This document shows, piece by piece, positions 12,011-23,289 of a DNA stretch of 64,000 nucleotides (positions within the stretch are counted from its first letter, which is position 1; each line of letters starts with the position of its first letter). Under the pieces are notes generated by a model. The model was given only the letters and a program-made list of their open reading frames with translations. It was not told the origin of the DNA and ran no database searches. Position numbers and translations under genes: made by a program. The stretch is from Flaveria trinervia (lineage: Eukaryota; Streptophyta; Magnoliopsida; Asterales; Asteraceae), in the NCBI GenBank assembly GCA_025506515.1, contig CM046452.1:72974080-73038079 (forward strand), written 5' to 3'.

Positions 12011-12666
12011 GGACCTTTTGTGTGACATGTTTCTAGTATGTTTTCAAACCCAATCATCAAACCCATCTGTTCTAAGTTTAATGTGGCTATTCTAAACATG
12101 AAGAAATTATAAGCATTCAAGAACCAACATCCAACATGCACATTACATACGGGTAAACATACATAAGCTTTGGAAAATCATTTAATACGTTTTCAGCCCC
12201 AAAGATAGTTTAAAACAAGTAAAAACCAGGGTCTAGAACTCACCTGATGCAACTTGGGTGCTTCTTCCTTTCTAACCCGCTTGCAATGAGTTCAAACACC
12301 TAAAAACAACACCAATACACACACACCCGAGCACATACACAAACACATAAGCACATAAGCATGTAACCGGGATAAAACCCGTCATAAACACTTCAAACCG
12401 TGAATTCTTACCTTGAATTCATTCACTTCTTCTTCTTCTTCAAACTGAAAGTTTTTGCTCTCCTCTTGTCTTTCTCTCTCTAAAGTCCGAATGAGAGTGA
12501 TGTGAAAGGAGGGTGGGCGGCTATGCCCACCTTTACACCAAGTTTTCAAAGATTTTTGTCCTTTTTACACTTTTAATCCCTCTACTTGGGTGTTCTTGCT
12601 TTTTCTTTCTTTTATTCTTCATCTATTATTCTTTCTTTTCTTTTTAAGAAATAACCAGGTGTTAGA

Positions 12667-12671
12667 CATTG
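12667..12671. repeat. Target-site duplication CATTG, right copy
   Basis: Matches 2938-2942. It is followed by continuation of the outer LTR word array (TTCATTCGCATGATG). Confidence 0.85.
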
Positions 12672-13791
12672 GTTCATTCGCATGATGTTCAGTCGCATGG
12701 AGGCCATGCGACTGAAGGGTGTCAATACGCCCGAATAGGGCTGTTGCACCCGAGGAGAAGTGTAGTTTAACTTCTGACTTTTGGGGGAAAGTGCAAATGT
12801 AAGTTTTGACGTAAGGGTTCCCATAAGTTCATGTAAAGTGACGATTGAGGCCTTAGAGAGCATGTTGGGCATGATGATGATGTTGCATGTTTATGCATGA
12901 TGCATGTTATGTATGTATGATGTTGTCCTGTATGATATGATGGTGTGCATGCTGATGTTCCTTATTATGATGTATGTTTACCTTTCCTGTGGCTTTACGT
13001 GTTATGATAATGAATAAAATGAAGTATTACGTAACGTAAAGTGGAAGATAATGAAAAGTGTAACATGACGAATGCATGCATTAATGAATGATGAAAGTAA
13101 TGAAAGTCTTGCAAGTATTGGATATCGGGACACGCCATTAAAAGGTGTTAGCCCAATGGTGTGCGGGTTAGCTACCCCAGGAGGATGCACATCGGGGTCC
13201 TTCTCTGTGATCGACCATTTATATAGAACCTCTACCGCTTACCCCTAGTACTGTGGCACCACGTTTAGCTGTCTATTTATAGACTTCGGCCTAGTAGCTA
13301 AATAGTTCGGGGTGTAGCATATGGTATTGGTACGGAAGATATATGATGCGCAAGAAAAGATATAAAGATGAATGAACGAATGAAGAAGATAATATAACCA
13401 TTATCTATGTGTACGTATAATGTATGATCACATGAAAGAAAAGAACGGTTTTAACGAAAGAAAAGTATGTTTTATTTTATAAAACTAGAACTCACTCAGC
13501 AACGCTGACTTTGATGTGTTTCCAGTTGGCAGGTAATGGTTGCTGAGGATGGCGCGAGGTGGCTACTCAGCTCTTTTGGGAATGCATCCATTTATTTAAT
13601 GATTTTGTGATATAATGCAACAATGTATTTTGTAACTGATTGACGATGTATTATTTGGCAAAAGTTTTTATAATGAAATGTGATGTCATTTTTGAATGTT
13701 TCCGCTGCAACCTTTTTGTAAGACAAATGTAAATATATGTTTTATGTGCGATGAGGATCCAACTGTAAGTGTCCGGGAACGGGGCCTTACA
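12672..13791 (+). repeat. Outer Tekay 5' LTR, right part
   Basis: Continues the outer LTR after the nested insertion. It completes the CGCATG / GCGACTG word array (to about 12740), then a ATGATGTTGCATG-rich stretch, and ends GGGAACGGGGCCTTACA. The 3' portion (13530-13791) is homologous to the nested LTR end, with shared GGCTACTCAGCTCTTT and TTTCCGCTGCAA blocks. Confidence 0.85.
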
Positions 13792-13794
13792 AGC

Positions 13795-13806
13795 TGGTAT
13801 CAGAGC
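13795..13806 (+). other. Primer-binding site of outer Tekay
   Basis: TGGTATCAGAGC, three bases after the LTR end, complementary to initiator tRNA-Met. A 336-base leader follows before the gag start region. Confidence 0.9.
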
Positions 13807-14142
13807 CAAAGTTTAAGTGAAATGGGTAAAATTTCAAAATAAACCTTAACGTAAACTGAGAATGGGACGGAAAGGAATGGGATGCCAATCTGAGTAGCTG
13901 TGTGCCATCAGGTATTTTCTTTAATGTTAACCGGTATTATGGGCGCATGGTATGTGGTTATGTGTTGTATGTAGATTTAGATACCGATATAGTCAGGACA
14001 GGTAATGCTTGGGATATGAAGAGTAAAGTAAGTGGCTAATCACAACTGGCCACTATAATTAGGGACTTACTATACTTGACATAAACTGAGCTGTTCCCTT
14101 GAATGACCGTGTTAGTGTTTGAATCTTTCAGTGTGCATGTGA

Positions 14143-17100
14143 ATAGCCGGTGGTAGATCTTCGAAAGCTTCAAGGGGTGGAGGTCACGGTGCTAAACCAC
14201 GACCTAAGAAAGGGAGACTCAGAGTTGAGAAGGTGGTTCATGAGGAGCCCGAGACCCCTCATCCGGAGGGTGGGGATGAGAGTGCAAACCTAAGGGCCTC
14301 GATGAAAGAGGCGGTGGTTAAAGAAGTTCATCAGGTCATGCAAACGATCTTGTCGTCTGTAGTAACCGAAGTTATCAATGTTGTACGAGAAGGGGAAAGA
14401 AAGGAGAGAAACAGGTCCTCGGGAGGATAGGAGCAACCGGAACCAGAAACAGTTTTAACTGATGAGGAGGAGGAAGAAGAAGAGCCCGTGTAGGAGGCGG
14501 CACGAGGTTGTAACTACGGGGTGTTTATGAGATGCAAGCCCCCTACTTTTGACGGTAATGACACTACTGCAGCTGCTCACCGGTGGGTGAGGGAAATGAA
14601 GGTTGTTCTTGATATCAGCAAGTGTCGGGAGGACCAAAAGGTGAAGTTCTCTACCCATTCTTTTATGGACTCGGCTTTGTACTGGTGGGACAACATAGTC
14701 CAAGCCGAGGGTAGCCGAGCGATAGGAAGGATGAGGTGGGAGGAGTTGAAGAAGATGGTGATTGAGGAGTTATGCCCTCATAGGGAGATGGATAAGATAG
14801 AGAGAGAGTTCCTGCAACTCAAGGTGGGAACCATGACACACCAACTGTACACCACCAAATTCAATGAAATGGCACGGCTCGTGCCGGATCAGGTGACGCC
14901 TCTGTCTCGGAAGATCAAGAGGTACATTCAGGGCTTACCGGTGGATGTTCGCAGGCATATGATTGTCGCCCGACCAAGCACGTTTAGGTCGGCGGTCGAT
15001 TTGGCAGGAAGGCTATATGATGAGCGGGAGGTGGTGGTGACTGAAGCGAACAAGAAGGGTGGTGGTGATCGGAACTGGAACGGGAAATGCCTCGACGGGT
15101 AACAAAAAGGCACGGGTGGACGACCGCCGTGGGGCCACCTCGAGTGCGGGGTCAAAGAGGTGTGGCTGGTGTGGAAGGGAGCATGCGGTAGAATGTAGGA
15201 TGGAATTGAATGTGTGCTTCAAATGTGGGAAGACGGGGCACATCGCAAAGGATTGCCTTGCGGGCAAATGTTTTAACTGTGGGGAAAGTGGTCATATGAG
15301 CAAGGATTGTAAGAAGCCAAGGGCTGAGGGTTCCGGGGCGAAGAAGACGGGAGGTGAAGGACCGAGGGCGAGTGCCAGGGCATTTACTATGACACAGGAG
15401 GAAGCTAGGACGGACCCTAATGTCGTGTCCGGTACGTTTCCGGTGAACCAAACTTTAGCTTTTGTGTTATTTGATTCGGGTGCCGGTAAAAGTTTTATTT
15501 CTGTTGCTTTTTGTGCTAAGCTGCCTGTTAGTAGTAGACGTGTTGATGCGCCCTTTGATGTAGAAACTACCATAGGTAAGTCTACCAAGATTTCTGAGAT
15601 GATAGAGAACTGTGATGTGGGGCTAGAAGGTCATAAGTTTCCTGATAGACCGTTTGTGATGACCTTAGGTGGTTTCGATTTGGTTCTTGGGATGGATTGG
15701 TTTGCGGACTTCGAGGCGAAAATTGTGTGTCGCAAGAAGATGATTCGTTTGACAGCGCTTGACGGTAGTTCAGTTACGGTTCATGGTGATCGGGTTACTA
15801 CGATTCCGAAAGTGATTTCGATGGCGGTGGTGGGAAAGTGTATGAGGCATGGATGTAGTGCCTACTTGGCCTATGTAAAGGATGTGGATACGCCAACACC
15901 ACAACTGTCCCATGTACCGGTTGTGTGTGACTTTCCAGACGTATTCCCAGAAGACTTATCAGGAGTGCCACCTGACCATGAGATCGAGTTCCAGATTGAC
16001 TTGATACCGGGTGCCCAACCTATTGCCAAGGCACCGTATCAATTGGCTCCGACGGAGATGAAAGAGTTGATGGAGCAGCTGCAAGAGTTGCTTGATAAGG
16101 GGTTCATTAGACCGAGTATCTCTCCTTGGGATGCTCCAGTCCTGTTTGTAAAGAAGAAGGACGATAGTATGAGGATGTGCATTGACTACCGTGAGCTGAA
16201 TAAGTTGACAGTGAAGAACCGCTACCCCTTACCGAGAATAGATGATTTGTTCGATCAGCTTCAAGGTGCCAGTTGGTTTTCAAGGATAGACCTTCGATCT
16301 GGTTACCATCAGTTGAAGGTGAAGGAGTAGGATGTCCCTAAAACAGCTTTTCGCGTGCGCTATGGTCACTTCAAGTTTCTGGTCATGTCTTTTGGTTTGA
16401 CCAATGCGCCAGCTGCTTTTATGGATCGGATGAACCGTGTGTGTTGGTCGATGCTGGATAAATCTGTGATTGTGTTTATTGATGATATCCTGATTTATTC
16501 GAAGAGCGAGATAGAACATGTCGATCACATTCGGGAGGTTTTGGAGGCGTTGAGAAAGGAGAAGCTGTATGCCAAATTCTCCAAGTGTGTGTTCTGGTTG
16601 GGTGAAGTCCAGTTCGTGGGTCATGTGGTGAACCCTGATGGGATCATGGTGGACCGGCAAAGGTAGAGGCGGTTATGCAATAGAAGTCACCAAAGACGCC
16701 ATCCGAGATTCGTAGTTTCTTGGGTTTGGCGGGCTACTATAGAAGATTTATCCAAGACTTTTCTAAGATCGCTTCTCCACTAACCAATTTGACCCGAATA
16801 GATGTGAAGTTCATATGGAGCCAAGCTTAAGAGAAGGTGTTCGAAGAATTGAAGGCGAGGTTGACTCAAGCTCTTGTTCTGTCATTACCCGATGGAAGTG
16901 AAGATCTAGTGGTTTATTCTGATGCTTCCTATTCGGGGTTGGGGTGCGTGTTAATGCAGAGAGGGAAGGTTATAGCCTATGTATCCGGACAGTTGAAGGT
17001 TCATGAGGTCAATTATCCTACTCATGGCTTGGAGCTGGCAGCCGTGGTCTTTGCGTTAAAGATTTGGATACACTATCTTTACGCGACGAAGTGCACCATA

Positions 17101-18737
17101 TTCACGGACCACAAAAGCTTGAAGTACTTCTTTGAGCAGAAGGACCTGAACATGAGGCAGAGAAGGTGGTTGGAGCTCATAAAAGACTATGATTGCGAGA
17201 TCCACTATCATCCGGGCAAAGCCAACGTGGTGGCGGATGCCCTTAGCCGAAAAGAGAGACCCAAGCTGATTCGGGTGAAAGCTTATCAGTTGATCATAAC
17301 CTCCAATGTAATGAAGCAAGTCAAGGAGTTTCAAGATGGAGCATTGAAAGAAGATCATCTTAACTCTGAAAGAATGAGAGGTCTTGTCGCAGAGTTGGGT
17401 GAAAACACACACGGTGTTAGAACCCGGTTCGATCGTGTGTGGATTCCTCGTTTTGGGGATCTACAGGTGAAGATCATGGATGAAGCTCATAAGACTCGAT
17501 ACTCTATTCACCCCGATGCCATGAAGATGTACCAAGATATGAAAAATGATTACTGGTGGCCGGGTATGAAGAGCGACGTAGTGGAGTATGTGAGTAAATG
17601 CCTTACTTGTCTACAGGTGAAGGCCGAGCATCAAAAGCCGTATGGGAAGATCCAACCTTTGGATATACCGAAATGGAAGTGGGAGCACATCACCATGGAT
17701 TTCATTACGAAGTTGCCACGTACTCCGAAAGGGTATGATGCTATATGGGTGATTGTGGACCGTCTGACGAAGAGTGCTCACTTCCTACGATCCGCAAGAC
17801 ATACTCATCTGAGAGGTTGGCTGACCTGTTCATCAAGGAAATTGTAACTCTTCATGGTGTGCCGGTGTCTATTGTATCTGATCGTGACACCTGGTTCACA
17901 TCCAAATTCTGGAAGAAATTCCATGATGCCATGGGGACGAGGTTACATGTTAGCACAGCTTATCATCCCCAAACTGATGGTCAGTCAGAGTGGACCATGC
18001 AGACATTGGAAGACATGCTTCGGGCATGTGCGATTGATTTTGGGGGAAGTTGGGATGACCACCTACCGCTAGCCGAATTCTCATACAACAACAGCTATCA
18101 TGCCAGCATTGGTATGCCACCATAAGAGATGCTATACGGTAGGAGATGCAGAACACCCGTTTGTTGGGGTGATATTGGTCAGAAGGAGTTGGGAAGCGTC
18201 GAGGTAATGGAGGCTACGACTGAGAAGCTTGAAAAGATCAAAGCCTTCATGAAGGCAGCCAAAGATAGACATAAGTCGTATGCTGATAAACGATGTAGGC
18301 CGATTGAGTTCCAGGTGGGTGACCGGGTTATGTTGAAGGTCTCACCTTGGAAGGGTATCATTCGTTTCCAAAAGCGGGGCGAGTTGAGCCCAAGGTATAT
18401 AGGCCCTTTCCGAATCATCGCTCGAGTAGGAGAGGTGGCCAATAGATTGGAGTTATCGAATGAGTTAAGTGGAATTCACCCGACATTCCATGTATCTCAT
18501 CTGAGAAAGTGCTTAGCTGATGAAGACATGATTGTTTCACTGGAGGATATCGAAGTAGACGAATGGCTCAATTATGTGGAGCGACCAGTGGCAATCATCA
18601 ATCAAAAAGAGAAAAGGCTGAGAAATAAAGTGGTTCCCCTGGTGCGTGTACAGTGGAAGCACAAGAAGGAATCCGAGTCAACGTGGAAGACTGAGAAAGA
18701 AATGAGACAGCATTATCCACATGTGTTCGAAGAATAA
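14143..18737 (+). pseudogene. Decayed Tekay gag-pol polyprotein (outer copy)
   Basis: The reading frame opens at 14143, where the expected ATG reads ATA (ATAGCCGGTGGTAGA). Gag spans 14143-15100 with a stop at 14428. Two CCHC knuckles follow at about 15210-15310 (CFKCGKTGHIAKDC and CFNCGESGHMSKDC). The aspartic protease motif DSGAGKSF is near 15475 with the GMDWF flap near 15690. Reverse transcriptase spans about 15990-16800 (FIDDILIYSKSE near 16475). RNase H is at 16900-17260 (YSDASYSGLG, HPGKANVVADALSR). Integrase is at 17500-18200 and contains a frame change near 17790. The GPF module lies near 18380. The chromodomain is at about 18600-18735, ending HYPHVFEE. Stops or slips near 14428, 14490, 15090, 16330, 16660, 17790 and 18123 make it non-functional. 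It is more readable than the nested copy. Confidence 0.92.
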
Positions 18738-18760
18738 AGGGTTTCGGGGACGAAACTTAT

Positions 18761-18770
18761 TTAAGGGGGG
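18761..18770 (+). other. Polypurine tract of outer Tekay
   Basis: TTAAGGGGGG followed by TGAACT and the LTR start at 18777. It matches the tract of the nested copies. Confidence 0.8.
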
Positions 18771-18776
18771 TGAACT

Positions 18777-19604
18777 TGTAACACCCGGTTATTTATCTCT
18801 TTTGAAGCCGACGAAAGGAGAAAAAGAAATAAAGTCCTAAGTTGAGGGACCAAACTCGCCAACAAAAGAAAGTCGGGTGAGTGGGAGTATATAAAGGGTG
18901 AGGGCAGCCCTTACCCTCTCCCCACACTCACATTTCAGCCAAAAAAAAAAGTGGAGAAGAGAGAAAGAAGAGAAAAAGGAGAAAAAGTTGGTTCGGGTTG
19001 GTTCGAGTGAGCAAAATCATTGAGAAGCAAGTCAAATCGAAGCTCTTCTCGTTGTGGTCAATTGTGTGAGTTCTAGGACCCCACTTTTACTTGTTTTCAA
19101 ATGATTTTGGGACTAGAAAGCATAGAAAACCCGTTTTTGAATGTGTATATGTTTGACCCATTTGGGTGTGTTGCGTGTGATGCATTTAGAGTTTGTTTCT
19201 GGGCTTGTGTGTGCTTGTATGGTATTGTGGTATGCATCCTTAAGGTTTAGGATGGTCGATTTGGGCGTAGAATGGGTTTAGATGAGTTTGGAAGTCGAAA
19301 AGGGCAGTTTGTGTTCGGCTGGAACTGCATTCTGCATCAGCTAGGGCTAGGCGACCGACTGGAGACCGAATAGAGGCCATACAGCCGAATAGGGTGCGAT
19401 TGGGGTCCATTCACACGATTGAGGCCCATTCACACAATTGAGGGTCCATTCGTACGATTGAAGGGCCAGTCGCATGGAGGTCATGCGATTGAAGGTCCAG
19501 TCGCATAAGTGCTCATCCGCATTAGTCCTATTCGCATGAGGTCCATCCGCATTAGTCCATTCGCATGATTCGGTGTTCATTCGCATGAGTGTTCATCCGC
19601 ATTG
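18777..19604 (+). repeat. Outer Tekay 3' LTR, truncated at nested insertion
   Basis: It starts TGTAACACCCGG and has the same TATA box (about 18888). It retains a purine-rich segment (about 18930-19040) missing from the 5' copy. It ends at CATCCGCATTG, the exact site where the 5' LTR is interrupted. The rest of the LTR is not in the window. Confidence 0.85.
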
Positions 19605-19785
19605 TGTAAGGCCCCTTTCCCGGAGACCTCACAGTTGGTCATTCATTGCAAATAAAACATTATAATTACATTTGCCTTACGAAAACATTGCAGCGAAAAC
19701 ATAACTAAAATATAACTTTTCATATCATTACAAATGTTTTTGCAAGTTAATACAAGTGTTCATTTCAAAACATCATTCGTACCTA

Positions 19786-20028
19786 AGGTAAGAATGTAGG
19801 TTTGCCATTGCCATATGCAATACCTTTATGTTCGTGGTTCTGGACCTAGGCCTATCATAGACCTTTTATAATGGTGCATCGCACCTCGTGGTCACAGTAC
19901 CTAAGGTATGAATGTAGGTTTACCAATGCCATATGCAATACCTTTCTGTTCATGGTTCTGGACCTAGGCCTATCATAGACCTTCTATAACGGTGCATCGC
20001 ACCTCGTGGTCACAGTACCTAAAGTATG
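19786..20028. repeat. 118-bp tandem repeat, two units
   Basis: Two units of the repeat described at 3424. The preceding LTR sequence is fused directly to a unit at ACATCATTCGT/ACCTAAGG, which marks a deletion. Confidence 0.75.
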
Positions 20029-20406
20029 CAGCAATAGTTCTATGCAAATGGTCAATCACAAAGAAAGACCCCGATGTACATGCCATGCTTACAAGACTAT
20101 CTCTACTTTCATTACTCATTAATGCATGCATTCTTACTTCATGTTCCTCTTTCCTTTATCTTTCACTTTACGTTACATAATACTTCATTCATTCATTAAC
20201 ATCACACGTAAATCCACAAGAAAGATAATCATACATCACAATAAGAAACATAAACATATCATACAATCATACATCACATCATACATCACATTATCACAAT
20301 ATAAATGACTTCAAAAAGTCAACTTACATAGCCCCCAGGAATCTCCCAAGTCAAAGCCTACATTACACTTTTTCCCCAAAAATCAGAAAAATATTCCAAG
20401 TCCTTA

Positions 20407-20780
20407 GGCGCATGGGCACTATGCAGGCGCATGGACACTATGCAGACGCATGGGGAACACTTAGGCGCATGGGGAATCCTGGACGTCTGGACACTTAGTC
20501 AATTCCAGCCCAATTCTAGGCGCATGGGTACTATCCAGGCGTATGAACACTTAGGCGCATGGGCCACTTGGGCGCATGAGCACTATTGGGGCGCATGGCC
20601 CTACACTTAGTCATACGACTAATATTTCTAGGCGCATGGACCACTATTCAGGCGCATGAGCTGTACTTAAACATTTCTGAGGCAATCTTAGGCGCATGGA
20701 CTACTGTTTAAGCGCATGAATTATACTTAATTTCGTCTAAGGCATTTTCAGACGCATGAGCCTTATCTAGGCGCATGGAC
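20407..20780. repeat. GGCGCATG array, third copy
   Basis: Colinear with 4230-4640 but lacking two or three units near 20460. Confidence 0.75.
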
Positions 20781-21464
20781 CTTCTGTGTGACATGTTTCT
20801 AGTATGTTTTCAAACCCAATCATCAAACCTATCTGTTCTAAGCTTAATGTGGCTATTCTAAACATGAACAACCTATAAGCATTCAAGAACCAACATCCAA
20901 CATGCACATTACATACAGGTAAACATACATAAGCTTTGTAAAATTATGTAATATGTTTTCAGCCCCAAAGATAGTTTAAAACAAGAAAAAACTAAGGTCT
21001 AGAACTCACCTGATGCAACTTGGGTGTTTCTTCCTTTCTAAACCGCTTGTAATGAGTTCAAACACCTAAAAACAACACCAACACACACACACCAAGCACA
21101 TACACAAACACATAAGCACATAAGCATGTAACCGGGATAAAACCCGTCATAAACACTTCAAACCGCGAATTCTTACCTTGAATTCGTTCACTTCTTCTTC
21201 TTCTTCTTCAAACCGAGAGTTTCTGCTTTCCTCTTGTCTTTCTCTCTCTAAAGTCCGAATGAGAGTGATGTGAGGAGAGGGTGGGCGGCCATGCCCATCT
21301 TTACACCAACTTTTCAAAGAATTTTTACACTTTTAATCCCTCTACTTGGTGTTATTGCTTTTTCTGTCTTTTATTCTTCATCTATTATTCTTTCTTTTCT
21401 TTTTATGAAATAACCGGGTGTTACAAGTCCACCCCCTTATATAGGTTTCGTCCCCGAAACCTGT

Positions 21465-23268
21465 TATTCCTCGAACAGATGAGGATAATGCTGCCTCATC
21501 TCCTCCTCAGTCTCCCATGTAGACTCGGATCTCTTCATGTGCTTCTACTGTACACGCACAAGAGGAACCACTTTATTTCTCAGCCTCTTCTCTTTATGAT
21601 CGATGATTGCCACTGGTTGCTCCACATAATTGAGCCTTTCGTCTACTTCAATATCCTCCAGTGGAACAATCATGTCTTCATCAGCTAAACACTTTCATAG
21701 ATGAGATACATGGAATGTCGGGAGAATCCCACTTAACTCATCCGGTAATTCCAACCTATAGGCCACCTCTCCTACTCGAGCAATGATTCGGAAAGGGCCT
21801 ATACATCTTGGGCTCAACTTGCCCCGCTTCCTGAACCGGATAATACCCTTCCAAGGTGAGACCTTCAACATAACCCAGTCCCCCACCTGGAACTCGATCG
21901 GTCTGCGTCGTCTATCGGCATACAACTTCTGTCTATCTTTAGCTACCTTCATGAAGGCTTTAATCTTCTCAAGCTTCTCGGTCGTAGCCTTAATGACCTC
22001 GACGCTCCCCAATTCCTTTTGACCAATATCATCCAACAAACGGGTGTTCTGCATCTCCTACCCTATAGCATCTCGTATGGTGGCATACCAATGCTGGCAT
22101 GATAGCTGTTGTTGTACGAGGATTCAGCTAACGGTAAGTGGTCATCCCAACTTCCCCCAAAATCAATCACACATGTCCGAAGCATGTCTTCCAGTGTCTG
22201 AATGGTCCTTTCTGACTGACCATCAGTTGGGGATGATAAGTCGTGCTAATATGTAACCTCGTCCCCATAGCATCGTGGAATTTCTTCCAGAATTTAGATG
22301 TAAACCAGGTGTCACGATCAGACACAATGGATACCGACACACCATGACGAGTTAAAATCTCCGTGATGAACAGGTCAGCCAACCTCTCGGATGAATATGT
22401 CTCGTGGATCGGTAGGAAGTGAGCATTCTTCGTCAAACGGTCAACAATCACCCATATGGCATCGTACCCCTTCGGAGTACGTGGTAGCTTTGTAATGAAA
22501 TCCATGGTGATGTGCTCCCACTTTCATTCCGGTATATCCAAGGGTTGGATCTTCCCATATTGCTTCTGATGTTCGGCCTTCACCTGTAAACAAGTAAGGC
22601 ACTTACTCACATACTCCACCATGTCACGCTTCATACCCAGCCACCAATAATCTTTCTTCATATCATGATACATCTTTGTGGCACGAGGATGAATGGAGTA
22701 TCGAGTCTTGTGAGCTTCATCCAAAATCCTCACACGTAGATCCCCAAAACAAGGAATCCACACCTGTCCAAATCAAGTTCTTACACCAAGTGTGTTTTCA
22801 CCCAATTCCCCAACTAGACCTCTCATCCTTCCAGAGTTTAAATGATCCTCTTTTAATGACTCATCTTGAAACTCCTTGACTTGCTTCATTACATCAGAGG
22901 TGATGATCAGTTGATATGCTTTCACCCGAATTGGCTCGGGCCTCTCCTTTCGGCTAAGAGCATCAGCCACCACGTTGGCTTTGCCCGGATGATAATGGAT
23001 CTCACAATCATAATCTTTTATGAACTACAACCATCTTCTCTGCCTCATGTTCAGATATTTTTGCTCGAAGAAGTACTTCAAGCTCTTGTGGTCAGTGAAA
23101 ATGGTGCACTTCGTCCCGTATAGATAATGCCTCCAAATGTTTAGTGCAAAGACCACGGCTGCTAGCTCCAAGTCATGAGTACGGTAGTTGACCTCACGAA
23201 CTTTCAACTGTCGGGATGCATAGGCTATAACCTTCCCTCTCTGCATTAATACACACCCTAACCCAGAG
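21465..23268 (-). pseudogene. Partial Tekay pol (RNase H, integrase, chromodomain), truncated
   Basis: Read leftwards, it contains RNase H (MQRGKVIAYASRQLK at 23246 and the HPGK-VVADALSRKERPEP end near 22960) and the integrase zinc region near 22620. The catalytic integrase follows near 22500-22200 (MDFITKLPRTPKGYDAIWV, SDRDTWFTSKFW), then the GPF module near 21830 and chromodomain remnants near 21540. There are stops and slips near 22060, 22250, 22530, 22770 and 23030. Everything upstream of RNase H (gag, protease, reverse transcriptase) is absent. Confidence 0.85.
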
Positions 23269-23289
23269 ATTATGAAAATAGATAAAAAC

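Larger units (their letters stand above)
2943..12666 (-). mobile_element. Nested Tekay element, complete, minus strand
   Basis: A full-length LTR retrotransposon reading leftwards: 5' LTR 10274-12666, primer-binding site 10259-10270, decayed gag-pol about 9830-5336, polypurine tract about 5301-5310, 3' LTR 2943-5296. Both sides carry CATTG. It shares the first and last about 20 LTR bases and closely similar pol with the outer element, so both belong to one lineage. However, the LTRs are longer (2.35-2.39 kb against about 1.84 kb), with a different upstream half. It cannot be autonomous because pol has several frame breaks and stops. Confidence 0.9.
10274..12666 (-). repeat. 5' LTR of the nested Tekay element
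   Basis: 2393 bases, TGTAAGGCCCC to GGTGTTAGA (terminal CA changed to GA). It contains its own 118-base tandem repeat (10752-11175) and GGCGCATG array (11551-12010), colinear with the 3' LTR but with small indels. Confidence 0.9.
2219..19604 (+). mobile_element. Outer Ty3/gypsy Tekay-type (chromovirus) element, interrupted
   Basis: A plus-strand LTR retrotransposon with a 5' LTR in two pieces (2219-2942 and 12672-13791), a primer-binding site at 13795, a decayed gag-pol at 14143-18737, a polypurine tract at 18761 and the first 828 bases of a 3' LTR from 18777. LTR ends are TGTAACACC and GGCCTTACA. The 9.7 kb gap in the 5' LTR is a second element of the same lineage in reverse orientation. 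The 3' LTR is broken at exactly the same internal position by another copy of that reversed element. No outer target duplication can be scored because the right end is lost. Confidence 0.85.
19605..21425 (-). repeat. 3' LTR of second nested Tekay copy
   Basis: 1821 bases. It is shorter than the 2.35 kb LTR of copy 1 because a segment between about 19785 and the 118-base repeat is missing (only two units remain, 19786-20028). The GGCGCATG array is at 20407-20780. Confidence 0.85.
19605..23268 (-). mobile_element. Second copy of the nested Tekay element, truncated
   Basis: Reversed Tekay element beginning TGTAAGGCCCC directly after CATCCGCATTG, as at 2943. It carries an LTR (19605-21425), polypurine tract, chromodomain-distal pol, integrase and part of RNase H, and stops abruptly at about 23268, where Copia gag sequence begins. 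It is about 94% identical by eye to the first copy in the 3' pol region. No right LTR or CATTG copy is present, so the rest was deleted. Confidence 0.85.
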
